A stretch of DNA of 64,000 bases from Allantophomopsis cytisporea (Eukaryota > Ascomycota > Leotiomycetes > Phacidiales > Phacidiaceae). The translations under genes were made by a program, and so were the position numbers. The DNA lies in the NCBI GenBank assembly GCA_024752435.1, contig CP103030.1:1302001-1366000 (forward strand), read 5' to 3'. Shown here in pieces: positions 1 through 11,092 of the stretch. Below the pieces are notes generated by a model. The model worked only from the letters and a program-made list of their open reading frames with translations, had not been told where the DNA came from and made no database searches. How positions within the stretch are numbered: position 1 is the stretch's first letter; each line of letters begins with the position of its first letter.

Positions 1-394
1 TTGGGTAATTTCTGACATACGTAGATTTATGGATTATTAAAGGGATTCTGGGTAGACTTTTTAAGTGAAATGTGATATACTCTATAGATACACTGAATTT
101 GTGGTTAGGTGTTGATCTTGATATTGAAGTGCATCGTCACTGATTCGTTACGAATCACCTTAGCTGGAGCTCTAATTCTGATGCCCGACATTTGAGGCAT
201 AACAGATATGGAATTACATAGCATCACAGCTCTAGGTACCTTAAGCTCGTACTCCACATCACCACCTCACAACATCAACGACACAAATCCAAACCAAACC
301 ATAATCCACATCTCATCACACCGCAAATCGAACCTCAATCCCTGACCTTCAACAATTCCTATACCGATATCAATAACACACCAAATCCGCCACC
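1..394 (+). promoter_or_regulatory. Upstream region and leader of RPN12
   Basis: No coding sequence is supported here. The last 130 bases are C- and A-rich, as in fungal leaders. The start codon at 395 sits in the strong initiation context CCGCCACCATG. I could not identify a specific proteasome-gene regulatory element. Confidence 0.5.
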
Positions 395-1294
395 ATGTCC
401 GCCTCCGACCTCCAAAAGATCCTCACACAACTCACATCAACAAAAGACTACTCCGCACAAACCGCTCTTCTCAGCAAAGCAAAGCTCACGCTCCTCAAAC
501 TAAAGTCCCTCACACCGACCGCCACAACCCCTCCACAAACCCTCTCCCTGGCCCGCTCCATCTTCGAAGCCGGCGCCATCGCTTCCATCTCAGCGCGCGA
601 CGCAGACGCCTTCGTCCGCTACGTCAACCAGCTCCAGCCCTTCTACGACCTGCCCGAGAGCGTGCTCAAGGGCGACGCCGCTCAGCGCAGCAAGGTCACC
701 GGCCTGTATCTGCTGCTCTTGTTGACTAAGGGCGATTATGCTGGCTTTCATACAGAGCTCGAGGCCCTCATGGGTGCCGGTGGCATGCGCGAGGATGATG
801 TCTTCTTGCAGTATCCTGTTATGCTTGAGAGGTGGTTGATGGAGGGCTCGTATGATCGGGTTTGGAAGGCTATGGCTAGTGGGCAGGTTCCTAGTGCCGA
901 ATATGGGGTTTTTAGTGAGGTGAGTGGTGCTTTCACCTATCGACGCATAGCCGACTTGGACATCAGATGGATGCGGAATGTGCGGTTGTGGGGAATGGTT
1001 TGACTGACTTGCGTCTAGATTCTTACTACTCAGATCCGTAACGAAATTGCTAGCTGCTCGGAACGTGCTTATCCTTCGCTCCCAATCGCTAGCACTAAGA
1101 ACCTCCTCTTCCTCGACTCTGAGGGCGCTGTTGTAAAGTTCGCGAATCAGAGGGGTTGGGTTGTTAAAGATGGCAGGATCTACTTCCCAGTGCAGGACGT
1201 GGCTCTTGAAGGAATTGAGGGTGAGAAGGAGGTTAGCATGACTGCTATTGAGAATACCTTGGGCTATGCTAGGGAGTTGGAGACCATCGTATAA
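395..1294 (+). CDS. RPN12: 26S proteasome regulatory subunit Rpn12
   Basis: Rpn12 (PSMD8 family) is a lid subunit of the 19S regulatory particle of the 26S proteasome and is needed for lid-base assembly. The gene has two exons, 395-919 and 1019-1294, separated by a 99-nt intron (GTGAGT donor, TGACTGAC branch region, TCTAG acceptor). The product is 266 residues, close to the usual length of fungal Rpn12. The N-terminal half is helical (LTKGDYAGFHTELEAL, FLQYPVMLERWLMEGSYDRVW), and the second exon supplies the C-terminal winged-helix part of the PCI/CSN8-like domain, with CSERAYPSLPIASTKNLLFL and a final GYARELETIV. An ORF-only reading runs on to 1003 and would lose the whole C-terminal third. 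The gene converges on the Cdc7 kinase gene 431 bp downstream. Identification is from family recall, not a search, but the match is strong over the full length. Confidence 0.93.
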
Positions 1295-1725
1295 ACGTAC
1301 AGGTCGTATAGACGGATAGGAATGATACGGAATTCACGGAGATGTACTGGGCTTCTGATAATGATTTATGGATGGGCGGAGCTGGAGGGGGGATGAAAGG
1401 ATCACTTGATATCTTACCCTAGGTACTTTACGGGCCTACCTTAGAGCTTGCATGCATCTTTGCTATGGCGCGTGGCGTTGTTGGTCTGTAGAGATCTTGG
1501 ATGCATAATCAAATACGGATGTGCAAATGGACCCAGAGTAAATTATTATGCTCATGTGTTGCTGATAAGCCATTAAGTGCTTGGATTCTGTGGTATCTAA
1601 AGCAAGCAGGCCACCCTCCATCCGGGGATCCTTACCCCTTCGACGCCCCGTTCCGAAAAGACTACTATAGTATAATACAAGGACGATCCCTTCAAACTCC
1701 ATATTCATGACTCGTACAGCTTCAT
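1295..1725. other. Convergent intergenic region, no gene seen
   Basis: This 431-bp stretch holds the 3' ends of the convergent RPN12 and Cdc7 genes. Short ORFs on both strands here show no family resemblance and lack a good start context. Confidence 0.6.
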
Positions 1726-3201
1726 TCAAACCATATGCACATCCTCCTCTTCACCCTCGCCTTCTCCCTCGCCCTCACTCTCTGCATCCGGCAGTCTCAA
1801 GAATTCATGTTCCAATGCTTCCTCAGCACTGATGCGCCTATATGGATCCAACTCCAATAACCTTTCAAGAAACTTAACAGCAAGTTTCTCCTCTTCACTC
1901 ATCGCTTTGCCCCCCTCATTCCTACACGTGCTCCACAAGATAATCTTCTCAAGCGTAAAGCCCGCACTGCCAATCGTTGGAATGTTAGTCTCGAACACAG
2001 TACCATGCAGCAATGCACACTGCTTCATGCGTTTAGCGCCGAAGATCGTCGCAATCTCAATCATAGCCTCGATGTCGTCCGCCGAGTTGAAGAACGGAAA
2101 GCGCCGCGACAGAATCGTTAGGAGGATCACACCCGCACTCCAGATGTCGATCTTCGTCGTCTGATCAGTGCACTTGAATAGCACCTCCGGCGCACGAAAT
2201 CCGCGCGTGCCAGCACGGTTCGCTCGTCGCGAGGGCCGTGAATCCGCTTTCGGATATCCCGTTGATGGGCCCTGCGTTGCGGCCACAGACGCGTGCACCC
2301 GCCGCCGTCGCTCTACCGAGTGCTCGGCGCAGAGACATGGCTTGCTGTCTGTGCCTTGTCGCTCTGCCAGCCCGAAATCGACCAGTACGCCTCGCCGCTT
2401 GTACGGCTCATACAGGAAATTCGTCGGTTTGATGTCTCGGTGTAGAATACCCTGCTTATGCACGGCTGCTAGCGCTGTGAAGAGCGATCGGAAGTAGATC
2501 TGCATGTCTGATACTGTCATCTTGCGGAAATACTCTCGGAAGTCTATATGCTGGAAGTATGGTAGTACAGCTACCACTTGGTCGGTGTGTCGGAAGGCAG
2601 TGATGAGTGGGCAGACGGACTTGTGGCCACGCAGGTCGAAGAGAAGATCTAGTTCGTTGAGGATTCGTGAGGGCGAGGAGGTCACGTAGATCTTTTTTAT
2701 TGCTACGTATTTGGGACGCTTGCGTTGGTGGCTGTACTCGTCCGTTGCTTGTGATTTCGTGCGTGAAGTGGTCTTGATTGGTGGGGAACACCATTTGGTA
2801 TTTTCTTTCTCATCCAGGTCCCAGTCGTTATTGTATTCGTCGTAGAGTAGATCCTCAGCTTTGTAGACTGTTGAGAATGTCCCTGGGATGTATTAATTTG
2901 AGGTGCACTTTTTTCTAGTGAGGGGGTAGATGGACTATGTACCTTCTCCAATACGATTGATTAATCGAAACCGTCGTTCTATTCCCTTGAACGTTGTGAG
3001 GAACTTGTCCATATCTTCTTGTACTATTGGGTCTACAGGCCCTTCCTCCTCATCTGAGCTCTCCTCGTAGTACTCTTCTCCCTCTTGGATCTCCTCTTCT
3101 GCGGTATCCTGGTCGTCCCCATGGTCGTTCTCATCTGCATGGGTTTCTTCGTCATGAATCTCGAAATTCGAGCGAGGTTGGCGGGGTCGTACAGTAGTCA
3201 T
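1726..3201 (-). CDS. CDC7: Cdc7/Hsk1-type DDK protein kinase
   Basis: This is the catalytic subunit of the Dbf4-dependent kinase, which phosphorylates the Mcm2-7 helicase to fire replication origins in the nucleus. Exons are 3201-2943 and 2882-1726, with a 60-nt intron that splits the glycine-rich loop codon (IGEGTFSTVYKAED). The product is 471 residues. An acidic N-terminal segment rich in D and E precedes the kinase domain. Visible motifs are VAIKK near residue 149, HRDIKPTNF near 234-242, DFG near 255-257 and FRAPE near 315-319. The gap of about 60 residues between DFG and APE is the basic insert typical of Cdc7 kinases rather than ordinary kinases. The C terminus is a Gly-Glu repeat followed by DVHMV. 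The start is the ATG at 3201; an in-frame TTG further upstream is not used. It is head-to-head with CND1 across about 400 bp. Confidence 0.92.
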
Positions 3202-3355
3202 ATCGAGCAATAAACTTCACTCTTGCTGCTCAATAACTTCGAACCTCGTCAGGTAACTCGATACGCACGCTTCACAATTCGTCTCTTTGCTTTGTCATGC
3301 CCAATGCACCCTGGCGAATTACGTGAGGTTCTTGTCGTAGTGTCGCGAGCGGGAG

Positions 3356-3361
3356 ACGCGA
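3356..3361 (+). promoter_or_regulatory. MCB-like element ACGCGA
   Basis: ACGCGA resembles the MBF core (ACGCG plus one base) and lies in the shared CDC7/CND1 promoter, 13 bases from a TCGCGA palindrome at 3343-3348. A single six-base match can occur by chance. Confidence 0.35.
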
Positions 3362-3397
3362 TAGAAAACTCGCTAGAGCGATAACAAAATAAAGCAT

Positions 3398-3406
3398 GTA
3401 AACAAA
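3398..3406 (+). promoter_or_regulatory. Forkhead-type site GTAAACAAA
   Basis: GTAAACAAA is a full match to the forkhead consensus used for G2/M genes in yeasts. It lies about 200 bp from both flanking start codons, which suits co-regulation of a replication kinase and a mitotic condensin subunit. Function is inferred. Confidence 0.45.
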
Positions 3407-3605
3407 GCGCACGTCTCACCGAGGGGCCATCATCTGCAACGGAGGAGTGCATTATTGACATTGACATTATTTGCGACAACAACGACAACGACCACGACTC
3501 TGCCATTCCTCGCTAGCTTCACGACATCTTGATCATTCTTAGATCGTATATCAGTGAATGCGCGGAACAGATCTTTAATATCGCGACTTGATCGCCCTCG
3601 ATACC

Positions 3606-6600
3606 ATGGATACCATCAACTTCGACATCAACGATGCGCTGAAGCATTATATGAGCGATCCCGCGAGCATCTCCACGCCCGAAGCCGATTCTAGCCTGGT
3701 AGATTGCGAGAACGACCCAGAATCACTGACGAATGCGCTCATCAACAGTGTTCTCAACCCCATCGTTGACTCCGTGGCCGAGAACCCAGATGCCATTACC
3801 AGAAGCTCATCCTTCGATTCCCTACAATTCTTACTCAAGTGCGCCCCAATATCTCTTTTCTTCTCACAGTCCTTAGAACATTCATTCACACGCTTGTCAC
3901 TTTCTAGATCGTCGACCGTCCTCCCCACCCACGCCCTCAGCAAGATATTTGACCTCGTTACCTCTGGATTCGCGGCCGAAGCGGACGTCATCCATAATGA
4001 CCTCGAAACTGACGAACAAGATTTGATAGCACACCATAAACACCTCCTCGAGATCTTTGGCTTCCTTCTACAATGGACGATTGCGGCAGTTGAGACGAAA
4101 GCAGCTGAGAAATCGACTGCTGCGCCTGTAGCTAGAGGGAGAGGAAAGGCAAGCAAGGCGAAATCTTCAGCCAAAGATGGAAACTGGGATTCTTCAGCTC
4201 AACTGCAGACTGCTTTGGATGTCATGGCGAAGGTATTGAAACTTAAGCTTGCTAAAATCTTCCTCACGACCTCAGAACGGGATACTTTCATTGGACTTTT
4301 GACAAGACCGGTGTACATGGTATTTGAGAGCGAGCAGAGGGCCAAGAACAATTCTATTCGAATGCATGGTATCAAGGTTCTGTGTATAGCCGTGAAGCAC
4401 CATGGTCATGGTTATGGTAAGGCCATCCTATTCTTAAACTACAACGTAGCTAATAACTTGCAGCTGCCCAAATATCAATTGTCCAGAATCTTACATACTT
4501 CGAGCATTTGTCCGAGCCGATGGCCGAATTCCTCAACATTCTCGCAGAGCAATACGATTATCCACAGCTGGCAGACGAAGTGGTTCGAGAATTGAGTAAC
4601 AAAGAGTTCAATAGTAATGATACGAGAGGTCCTAAGTCGGTCTCGACCTTCATCATCAAGCTTTCGGAATTGTCACCAAGACTTGTGATTAAGCAGATGA
4701 CTCTTCTAGCGAAACAGCTTGACAGTGAGGTGAGTACTTCTACCTCCACCCTTTATGCGTATACCTATACTCATCAATATAGTCATACACTCTTCGGTGC
4801 GGTATCATTGAAGTTTGTGGAAACCTTGTCGCAGACTTGAGCAAGCAGGAGGAGCGAGGCGAGAACTACAAATCACAACTGAACGCTTTCTTTGATGTTC
4901 TTGAGGAACGATTCCTTGATATTAATCCCTACTGTAGATGCCGTGTCATCCAGGTCTATGTCAAGCTATGTGGGCTGGAGCAAAAGTTCCCAAAGCGACG
5001 ACAAAAGGCTGCAGAGCTTGCTGCTCGAAGTCTTGAAGACAAGAGTAGCAATGTACGGAGAAATGCTGTAAAGCTCTTGGGCACTCTCATCCAAACTCAT
5101 CCATTCAGTGTTATGCATGGAGGTCAACTTTCTTACAAAGACTGGGACGAGAGACTGCAGATTGTCGAGGCAGAACTCAATGCTCTAAAGCCCCCTGTTG
5201 GCACTCCTGGACTTGGCGAGGGCGGTAGAGCAGATACCACTGTGGATGAAGCTCTGCTCGATGATGCTACCCAGATGGAAACTGACTCACCTCAAAAACC
5301 AAGCCAAATGACAGACGAGCAGAAGATCGCCGCGATTCGCAAGGTCCAAGAAGCTGCTGCCACATCAGAAGCCATTGGAAAATTGACACTCACTAGAAGA
5401 TACTATGTGGAGGCGATGAAGTTTATCGAAGTCCTGCATGGTGCAGTCAACATCATCTGCCAATTGCTAGGCTCAAAAAATAAGAGCGAGGTCATCGAAG
5501 CCATGGATTTCTTTGTCATTGCTCACGCATATAAGATTGAAAAGGCAAATGTGGGTATTCGACGTATGCTTCGATTGATCTGGACCAAAGGAAACAGCGA
5601 TGAAGGCAAGGGTGTGCAAAACCACCTCATTGAGGTTTACAAGGGGCTTTTCTTTGAGGCTCCAGATTCCTTCAGTGCGAATGATGCCGCCAACTTTATC
5701 GCTCGAAACATGATTAGTTTGACCTTTGGCGCTACACCGGCTGAACTTACTTCTCTTGAGCAACTTTTGAGTACAATGATGAAGGAGAAGCATGTTTCAC
5801 CTCTTGTTGTGACGAAGCTCTGGCAAGTCTATGGAGTACAGAAGAAGGAGATCTCTAAAAGTCAGAGAAGGGGTGCCATCATTGTTCTTGGTATGCTTGC
5901 GACTGCTGACTCTGAGATTGTTGTCGGAGAGATGGAAACTATGCTTCGAATTGGTCTTGGAAGATTGGGTAGAGCTGATCTTGCTCTTGCGAAGTACACT
6001 TGCATTGCGCTGCGTCGTATCAATCCAACTGGTAGAAATACCAAGGAATCTGCATCGAAGCTTCCAAACGATCACGCTGTGTTGACTAAGCTTGCTGCTA
6101 TCACTGAGGTTGTATCAGACAGTCGCGAATGGTTTGGTGTTGCCGAACAAGCAATTGGAGCCATCTATACCTTGTCTAAACATCCAGATACCCTCTGCTC
6201 TGAGATACTGCGAAGAAAGACAAAGCATGTATTCCAGCAGAGAACAGCATCAAATAAGGCAGACCTACAACAAGAAGCCGACCCAGATGCGATGGATGTC
6301 GACGAGGAGAATTGTCAGCCAACACCTCTACCGGCGGAAGAAGAAGAAGACAACACTCCCAAGCAGAAAGGGTCGATTGCCCTTTCTCAGCTTCTATTCA
6401 TTGTTGGACATGTAGCCATCAAACAAATCGTTCATCTCGAGCTCTGCGAACTTGACTTCAAGCGACGTAAGATCGAGAATGAGAAAAACAAGTCTGCCAA
6501 TGAACCTACCCCAACTAAGAAGCAAGCCAAGGAAGATGCCGACGAGTTAGACCTTATCGGCGGTACGACTGAAGATGACTTCACCGAAGCTATGGCACAT

Positions 6601-7433
6601 ATTCGTGAGCGCGAGCTGCTCTTTGGAGAAAACTCCCTGCTTACGAACTTTGGACCTCTGGTTACGGAGATCTGCTCAAACAACACAACTTACAAAGACC
6701 GTGGCCTCCAGGCTGCTGCAACATTGTGCTTAGCCAAGCTCATGTGTGTCAGTTCTGAGTACTGCGAGCGCAATCTCCCTCTCCTGATCACCATTCTCGA
6801 GCGTTCGAAAGACCCTATTACACGCTCCAATGTTGTCATTGCTCTTGGAGACATGGCTGTCTGCTTCAATCATCTCATTGATGAGAATACTGACTTCCTT
6901 TACCGCCGCCTCAATGATAAGGACGATTCGGTCAAGCGCACTTGTCTCATGACACTGACCTTCCTTATCTTGGCTGGACAAGTTAAGGTCAAAGGACAGC
7001 TTGGCGAGATGGCGAAGTGTCTTGAAGATTCCGACAAGCGTATTGCGGATCTGTCGAGAATGTTCTTCACTGAACTCAGTACTAAGGACAATGCTGTGTA
7101 CAACCACTTCGTCGATATGTTCTCCCTGCTCACTGCCGAGGAGGAATTGGAGGAGGATGCTCTGCGGAGAATTATCAAGTTCCTTGCTGGGTTCATTGAA
7201 AAGGTATGTTTCCAAAATTTGATATCACCCAATGGTTTTAAACATATGCTGATTACTTTCAGGACAAACATGCTAAACAGCTCGCGGATAAATTGGCAGC
7301 GAGATTGCCTAGATGCGAGAGTGAAAGGCAGTGGAACGATGTTGCGTATGCCTTGTCGCTGTTACAACACAAGAATGATGAGATCACGAAGTTGGTTGCT
7401 GGTGGCTTCAGAGTTGTTCAGGCCAATGCTTGA
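3606..7433 (+). CDS. CND1: Condensin complex subunit 1 (Cnd1/CAP-D2/Ycs4)
   Basis: This HEAT-repeat subunit of the condensin complex works with the Smc2/Smc4 ring to compact mitotic chromosomes. Preferred exons are 3606-3838, 3908-4416, 4464-4729, 4783-7203 and 7263-7433, giving 1199 residues. The first intron (3839-3907, 69 nt) is in frame and stop-free, so retention would give 1222 residues; splicing restores the smooth reading LLKSSTVLPTHALSKIFDL. The other three introns are 47, 53 and 59 nt with good GT/AG ends. Recognisable segments are the N-terminal Cnd1 domain, the central FLDINPYCRCRVIQVY and KSSNVRRNAVKLLGTLI region, and the C-terminal condensin domain (about residues 960-1130), with SNVVIALGDMAVCFNHLID and KRTCLMTLTFLILAG. 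Charged linkers lie near residues 500-600 and 880-930. The start is the ATG at 3606; the TTG 18 bases upstream is not needed. Confidence 0.93.
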
Positions 7434-7608
7434 TTGTGTAAGATTTGTGCTATCGTCTTCGAGACTCTGGCGTTTATGAGGCTGCATGTGGGATACCGGT
7501 TATGTATTATGAATGAATTTTCTGGAGGCTCATGCTGTCTTGTTTCTGTTCTGTACCATAGAATCCAAAATATGATGATATCGATAATTCTACTATGGAT
7601 AGGTTTGA

Positions 7609-7626
7609 ATATATATATATATATAT
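7609..7626. repeat. (AT)9 microsatellite
   Basis: Nine uninterrupted AT units downstream of CND1. It is a simple slippage repeat with no visible function. Confidence 0.85.
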
Positions 7627-7696
7627 GTTGACATAGATTTAGCGCTAGGCTTCTCCTGTGTGAAGTACGGAAAAGGGGCATATTGGCAGAAAAACT

Positions 7697-7701
7697 AAAA
7701 A
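7697..7701 (-). terminator. Pol III T-run terminator of tRNA-Val
   Basis: On the minus strand a run of five T residues follows the tRNA 3' end after four bases, and a second T5 run follows it. This is the normal RNA polymerase III stop signal. Confidence 0.75.
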
Positions 7702-7705
7702 GATT

Positions 7706-7778
7706 ACCATGTGCAGGGATCGAACCTGCGATCTTTTCTGTGTGAGAGAAACGGCTTAAACCACTTGCCCAACACGGT
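7706..7778 (-). tRNA. tRNA-Val (anticodon CAC)
   Basis: The minus strand folds into a complete 73-nt cloverleaf. The acceptor stem ACCGTGT pairs with ACATGGT (one G-T pair). The D arm is GGC/GCC, the anticodon stem TTTCT/AGAAA encloses the loop CTCACAC, and the T stem GCAGG/CCTGC encloses TTCGATC. The loop places CAC at positions 34-36, so it reads the valine codon GUG. There is no intron and no encoded CCA. The internal B box (GGTTCGATC) and A box are intact, and a T-run terminator follows. An A-T first acceptor pair is slightly unusual for a tRNA-Val. Confidence 0.93.
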
Positions 7779-8162
7779 AATTGATATAGGAAGTGGCCTT
7801 ATTCTATCTTGTACGTTGAGTGGATGGGTACTTTGGGGAAAGTGCACCTGGCTGTCCTTCCTTCCTAAACCACTGCAAGTGCTTGTGCACCTTGGGATTT
7901 GAGAAGAGCCGACCTCGCCATCTGATACTCTGATGCCGCATAGAGCGGTTTTATGCTATAAGAGCTCTATGCCATGAATATGGGTCTCTTCGGCAGTTAT
8001 AGAGGCACATGTCCTCGCTTTGTCAAGCCTCTATGTTCGTACGACACCGTCGAACTGCTTTCGAGGTCTAGTTGTATAATCTCTGACTCACTGATAGTAA
8101 GTTGAGAAATCCAATTACGTTTCAGTTGATTTTTGCTTTCCCAAGTGCGTATTCGGCTTTAT

Positions 8163-8194
8163 GTGACCCTCTTCATCTACACTAAAATTGCAGT
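8163..8194 (+). repeat. Diverged direct repeat, copy 1
   Basis: The 32-bp unit begins GTGACCCTCTTCATCTACAC and ends with AATTGCAGT. It matches the copy at 8560-8591 at about 27 of 32 positions. Confidence 0.6.
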
Positions 8195-8318
8195 GCACTG
8201 CAGTGGGTGACTAGGATTTTTGTTGCCCATGCACCCACTTCAAGTATAATAAAGTTGCAGTGTCGTGGACAAACTAGCTCTTAAGTACATCTTTATTCAA
8301 CCCTACAAATGCCTAGTC

Positions 8319-8341
8319 GTAATTGAGGTCGAATTTCTTAT
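8319..8341 (+). repeat. Inverted repeat, left arm
   Basis: The 23-bp arm has GAGGTCGAATT at its core. It matches the reverse complement of 8521-8543 at 21 of 23 positions; both mismatches are C/T, as expected from RIP-type decay. Confidence 0.65.
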
Positions 8342-8520
8342 GGCCGATTTGACGCCAATGTTCAAGATAAATATGCTGCCCTGAAATCCCCAAAACATAT
8401 AGTGTATATAGATACAAACATGTATCTCCTTCTAAGAGCGAGTAGAAAGGAAAAATGAGGTTCTAAGATGCTTTTTTCATAACACTATAATGCTTTAAAG
8501 TGACAAGATCAATGAACTCT

Positions 8521-8543
8521 ATAAGGAATTCGACCTCGATTAC
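8521..8543 (-). repeat. Inverted repeat, right arm
   Basis: Reverse complement partner of 8319-8341. The two arms enclose about 180 bp and lie between the two direct repeat copies, so all four pieces may belong to one degraded element. Confidence 0.65.
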
Positions 8544-8559
8544 GGCCAAGTACTGCATC

Positions 8560-8591
8560 GTGGCCCTTTTCATCTACAATAGAATTGCAGT
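8560..8591 (+). repeat. Diverged direct repeat, copy 2
   Basis: This begins GTGGCCCTTTTCATCTACAA and ends AATTGCAGT, in the same orientation as 8163-8194. Several of the differences are transitions. Confidence 0.6.
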
Positions 8592-8777
8592 AATCTATAT
8601 TCTATACCCACTTTACAATGCAGTATTTGATATAATTCAGATCCTGAATTCCAATCGCTAATAAAGCTTTCGTCATGATCTTCGTCTATTATAGTTATGG
8701 GTATATCTCTATCCTTAACGCCAACACCCATTCCCATGTTACATCTTCTCCCAGGCTACATACCTGTCTATGTGTAC

Positions 8778-10750
8778 CTACTCCTCATCCCAAATCTGAA
8801 CTTTGTCTGAATAATCACGAATCTGACTAACAATATTCTCCTCAATCTCGTCCCCCTTCCCTCCCGCAACTCTAAGGATCAAATCATTAAGACTCTGTCT
8901 ACCAAGAATGTCGACATGATCACCGGTATTTGGTCCACCGCGGGGACTGAATCTATCAGGCTCATGTGGCATTTCATAAACTTTGACAGAGACGTTGGAA
9001 GGGTTGTAGCGCTTCATGTCCTTCCAACCTTTATTGCACATGTAACCTGTAGACAGCAGGTTGACGGTACCGTCACCCTCACCGAAAACGATACCATGGT
9101 CGACATTGTCCTGTGTCACTGAGGTATCGATAGTGATGTTGAGGGCTGTGAGAGGGTTGTGTGACGCGTGGTAGAAGTAGGAGCGTTCTGTGGGCTTACC
9201 AATACCTGTGATTGTCAGTATTGATAGGATACGAAAGACGGGAGAACATACCATAGAAACAGTAGATTTTGAGGCTTGGCGCAAGTGGAAGTCTGGTCTC
9301 GAGGGGGTTGATCCATTTTCGGGGATCCTTCTCGTTCGCATCAACTTCTTTTTTTGTGTGCGCTACACCTTGCGAGTAGCTACCTTGGACGGCATCAACA
9401 TACCATTGCTCAGAGCTCTTGTACAGATATTCCAAGCTGCCTTCCACCGTAAGGTTTTCCGACGGATGAGTAATGTTGTGCTTGAAGTTCAAGAACGTGC
9501 CAAAGCTGATATTCTGACCAGGGAGGTCATCAGGAGCCCATGTCATGTTTCCCCATACAGCATTTCCACCAATCGGAAGCATAGAAGAAATGCCAGGCAT
9601 GTGACGGAAGATCTCTGCGCGCTCTTCGCGACTGACAAACTTCTCAAGTCCGTAGACAGCAAAAGCATTGAGTTGGGCAGTGTCCTTCATCTCTCCAGAC
9701 AAGACAGCAGGTAGTCCCTTCGGTGTCCCCAACATGCATCCGCTAATGTTGATCCAAGAATCGACGTGCTTCTCCACCCAATCATCACCGCCTTCACCAT
9801 GTTCCATTGATGCTACCCAATGGAAGAAATAGAACAGCACTTGGCTTCCCATACTATGAGAAACCAATACTGCTTTCTTGCCCGAGATTTTGTTCGAAAC
9901 TTCAATATGACTCTTAAGTCGTGTGAAATATTGGTCCCGAATCTCAAAATTTGCATATGATAATCGCCAATCATAAGCAGCTGTATAACTATTTGTAGGA
10001 TCGTAACCAATTGTCGCTAGGTTCTCCAATATCTTATTCCAAATCCAGTATCCCGTGATGAAAAAATCGGCAGCATCGAATCCTTGCGCAGCTCGTAGCT
10101 TAACACCCGGCGGATCGAGTCCCGTAATAGGATCAAGCATGATGTGCCTCTTCCATGCCTCTTTATCTGTGACCAGCGCACGCATCATACTCCAACTACC
10201 CCACAATCGCTTTCGAAAATATGGTCGGGATTTATTAGTCGTTCCCCAAGATTCGAGTCCAGTTGATATCACTCCAGGTATCATAACTACAGGATGTTTG
10301 GCACGAACTCCTTGCGCAAGGAGGTTAAGACCGGCAGAAAACGAATCATAATTCACAGCTTCGCGCTCACCCTTCTAGCCATAACATCAGTATATTAACA
10401 CTCGAAGAAGTATAAATACACACCGAGAGATCTCTAGCATCCTTGATTAAGCCAGCCGGTAAAGCCTCCATGAGATTATCCATACTGAACTCTCCAACCT
10501 GCGGGAAATCAATAAGATCATTCTGGCCAGCAAAGATGCCCGCAAGTAGTAGTCCAAAAAGCCCACCAAGAACAAAGATAAATCCGCTTCTTCTCTTTTT
10601 GTTGCGGTGCTTTGCATTGCTCTCAGTCATGATCTTGGAAACTGGGGCAAGTCGAACTTCTTCGGCAGTCTCGGGGGTTCCTGGTCTATCTGTTTCATTC
10701 TTCTTGGAGTCGTCCTCGCCAACTATGCGACGTCGTAAAAACGACGCCAT
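8778..10750 (-). CDS. LRO1: Phospholipid:diacylglycerol acyltransferase
   Basis: Lro1/PDAT moves an acyl chain from the sn-2 position of a phospholipid to diacylglycerol, making triacylglycerol at the ER and nuclear envelope. Exons are 10750-10424, 10374-9252 and 9205-8778 (introns 49 and 46 nt), encoding 625 residues. A short basic cytosolic tail (KHRNKKRRS) is followed by one membrane segment at about 55-75 (FIFVLGGLFGLLLAGIFAG) and a large lumenal LCAT-type alpha/beta hydrolase domain. The substrate lid region reads HPVVMIPGVISTGLESW. The nucleophile is Ser283 in SHSMG; the Asp is in FGEGDGTVNLLS and the His in GDHVDILG. Several N-x-S/T sites (NMTW, NISF, NITH) fit lumenal glycosylation. 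The length fits the fungal family. It is head-to-head with NAA30. Confidence 0.95.
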
Positions 10751-11092
10751 CGTAATTGAACAGCGTTTCGATATCTAGATGATAAGTGAGATTCGGAAAA
10801 TATCAAGATTCTATTCCTGTTCATGGGTGATGTCGGCAGCGAAGTGGCTATCAGTCACGTTGACCCTTGAGACATTCATACCCTTTTTCATTAGTAGTGC
10901 CCAAGCTAGGTAGAACCAGACGCCGGTCGTCATAGCTCCCAGGATCAGGGACGCGCATGTGTCGAAGCCTCGCGCTAGAGGCACTGTCCAGCACAGGGAT
11001 CTTCCATTTTCTTCAGCCTCGGCGGGGATACTCGGATTATATTATCTCCGAGACGTGAATGCGCCCCGCAACCATTGCTCATCGATGAGATT
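10751..11092. promoter_or_regulatory. Shared divergent promoter of LRO1 and NAA30
   Basis: A 342-bp interval separates the two start codons. No gene lies in it. The NAA30 side contains two short overlapping upstream ORFs, described separately. Confidence 0.5.

Larger units (their letters stand above)
3202..3605. promoter_or_regulatory. Shared divergent promoter of CDC7 and CND1
   Basis: The starts of the Cdc7 kinase (minus) and the condensin subunit (plus) are separated by about 404 bp. The interval contains a forkhead-type site GTAAACAAA (3398-3406), an MCB-like core ACGCGA (3356-3361) and a TCGCGA palindrome (3343-3348). In yeasts these motifs drive S- and M-phase transcription through forkhead and MBF/SBF factors. 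The sites are seen directly; their use in this organism is inferred. Confidence 0.6.
7434..7705. other. 3' region of CND1 with an (AT)9 tract
   Basis: No gene is seen. An (AT)9 dinucleotide run lies at 7609-7626, probably in or just beyond the CND1 3' untranslated region. Confidence 0.5.
7779..8777. other. AT-rich intergenic region with a degraded repeat
   Basis: About 1 kb without coding potential between tRNA-Val and the 3' end of LRO1. It contains a diverged direct repeat (8163-8194 and 8560-8591) and an inverted repeat (8319-8341 and 8521-8543), suggesting the remains of a repeated element. No transposase reading frame remains. Confidence 0.55.

Noticed and set aside
2168..2497. Long plus-strand ORFs opposite the Cdc7 kinase
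   Set aside because: They are antisense shadows of the GC-rich kinase insert region.
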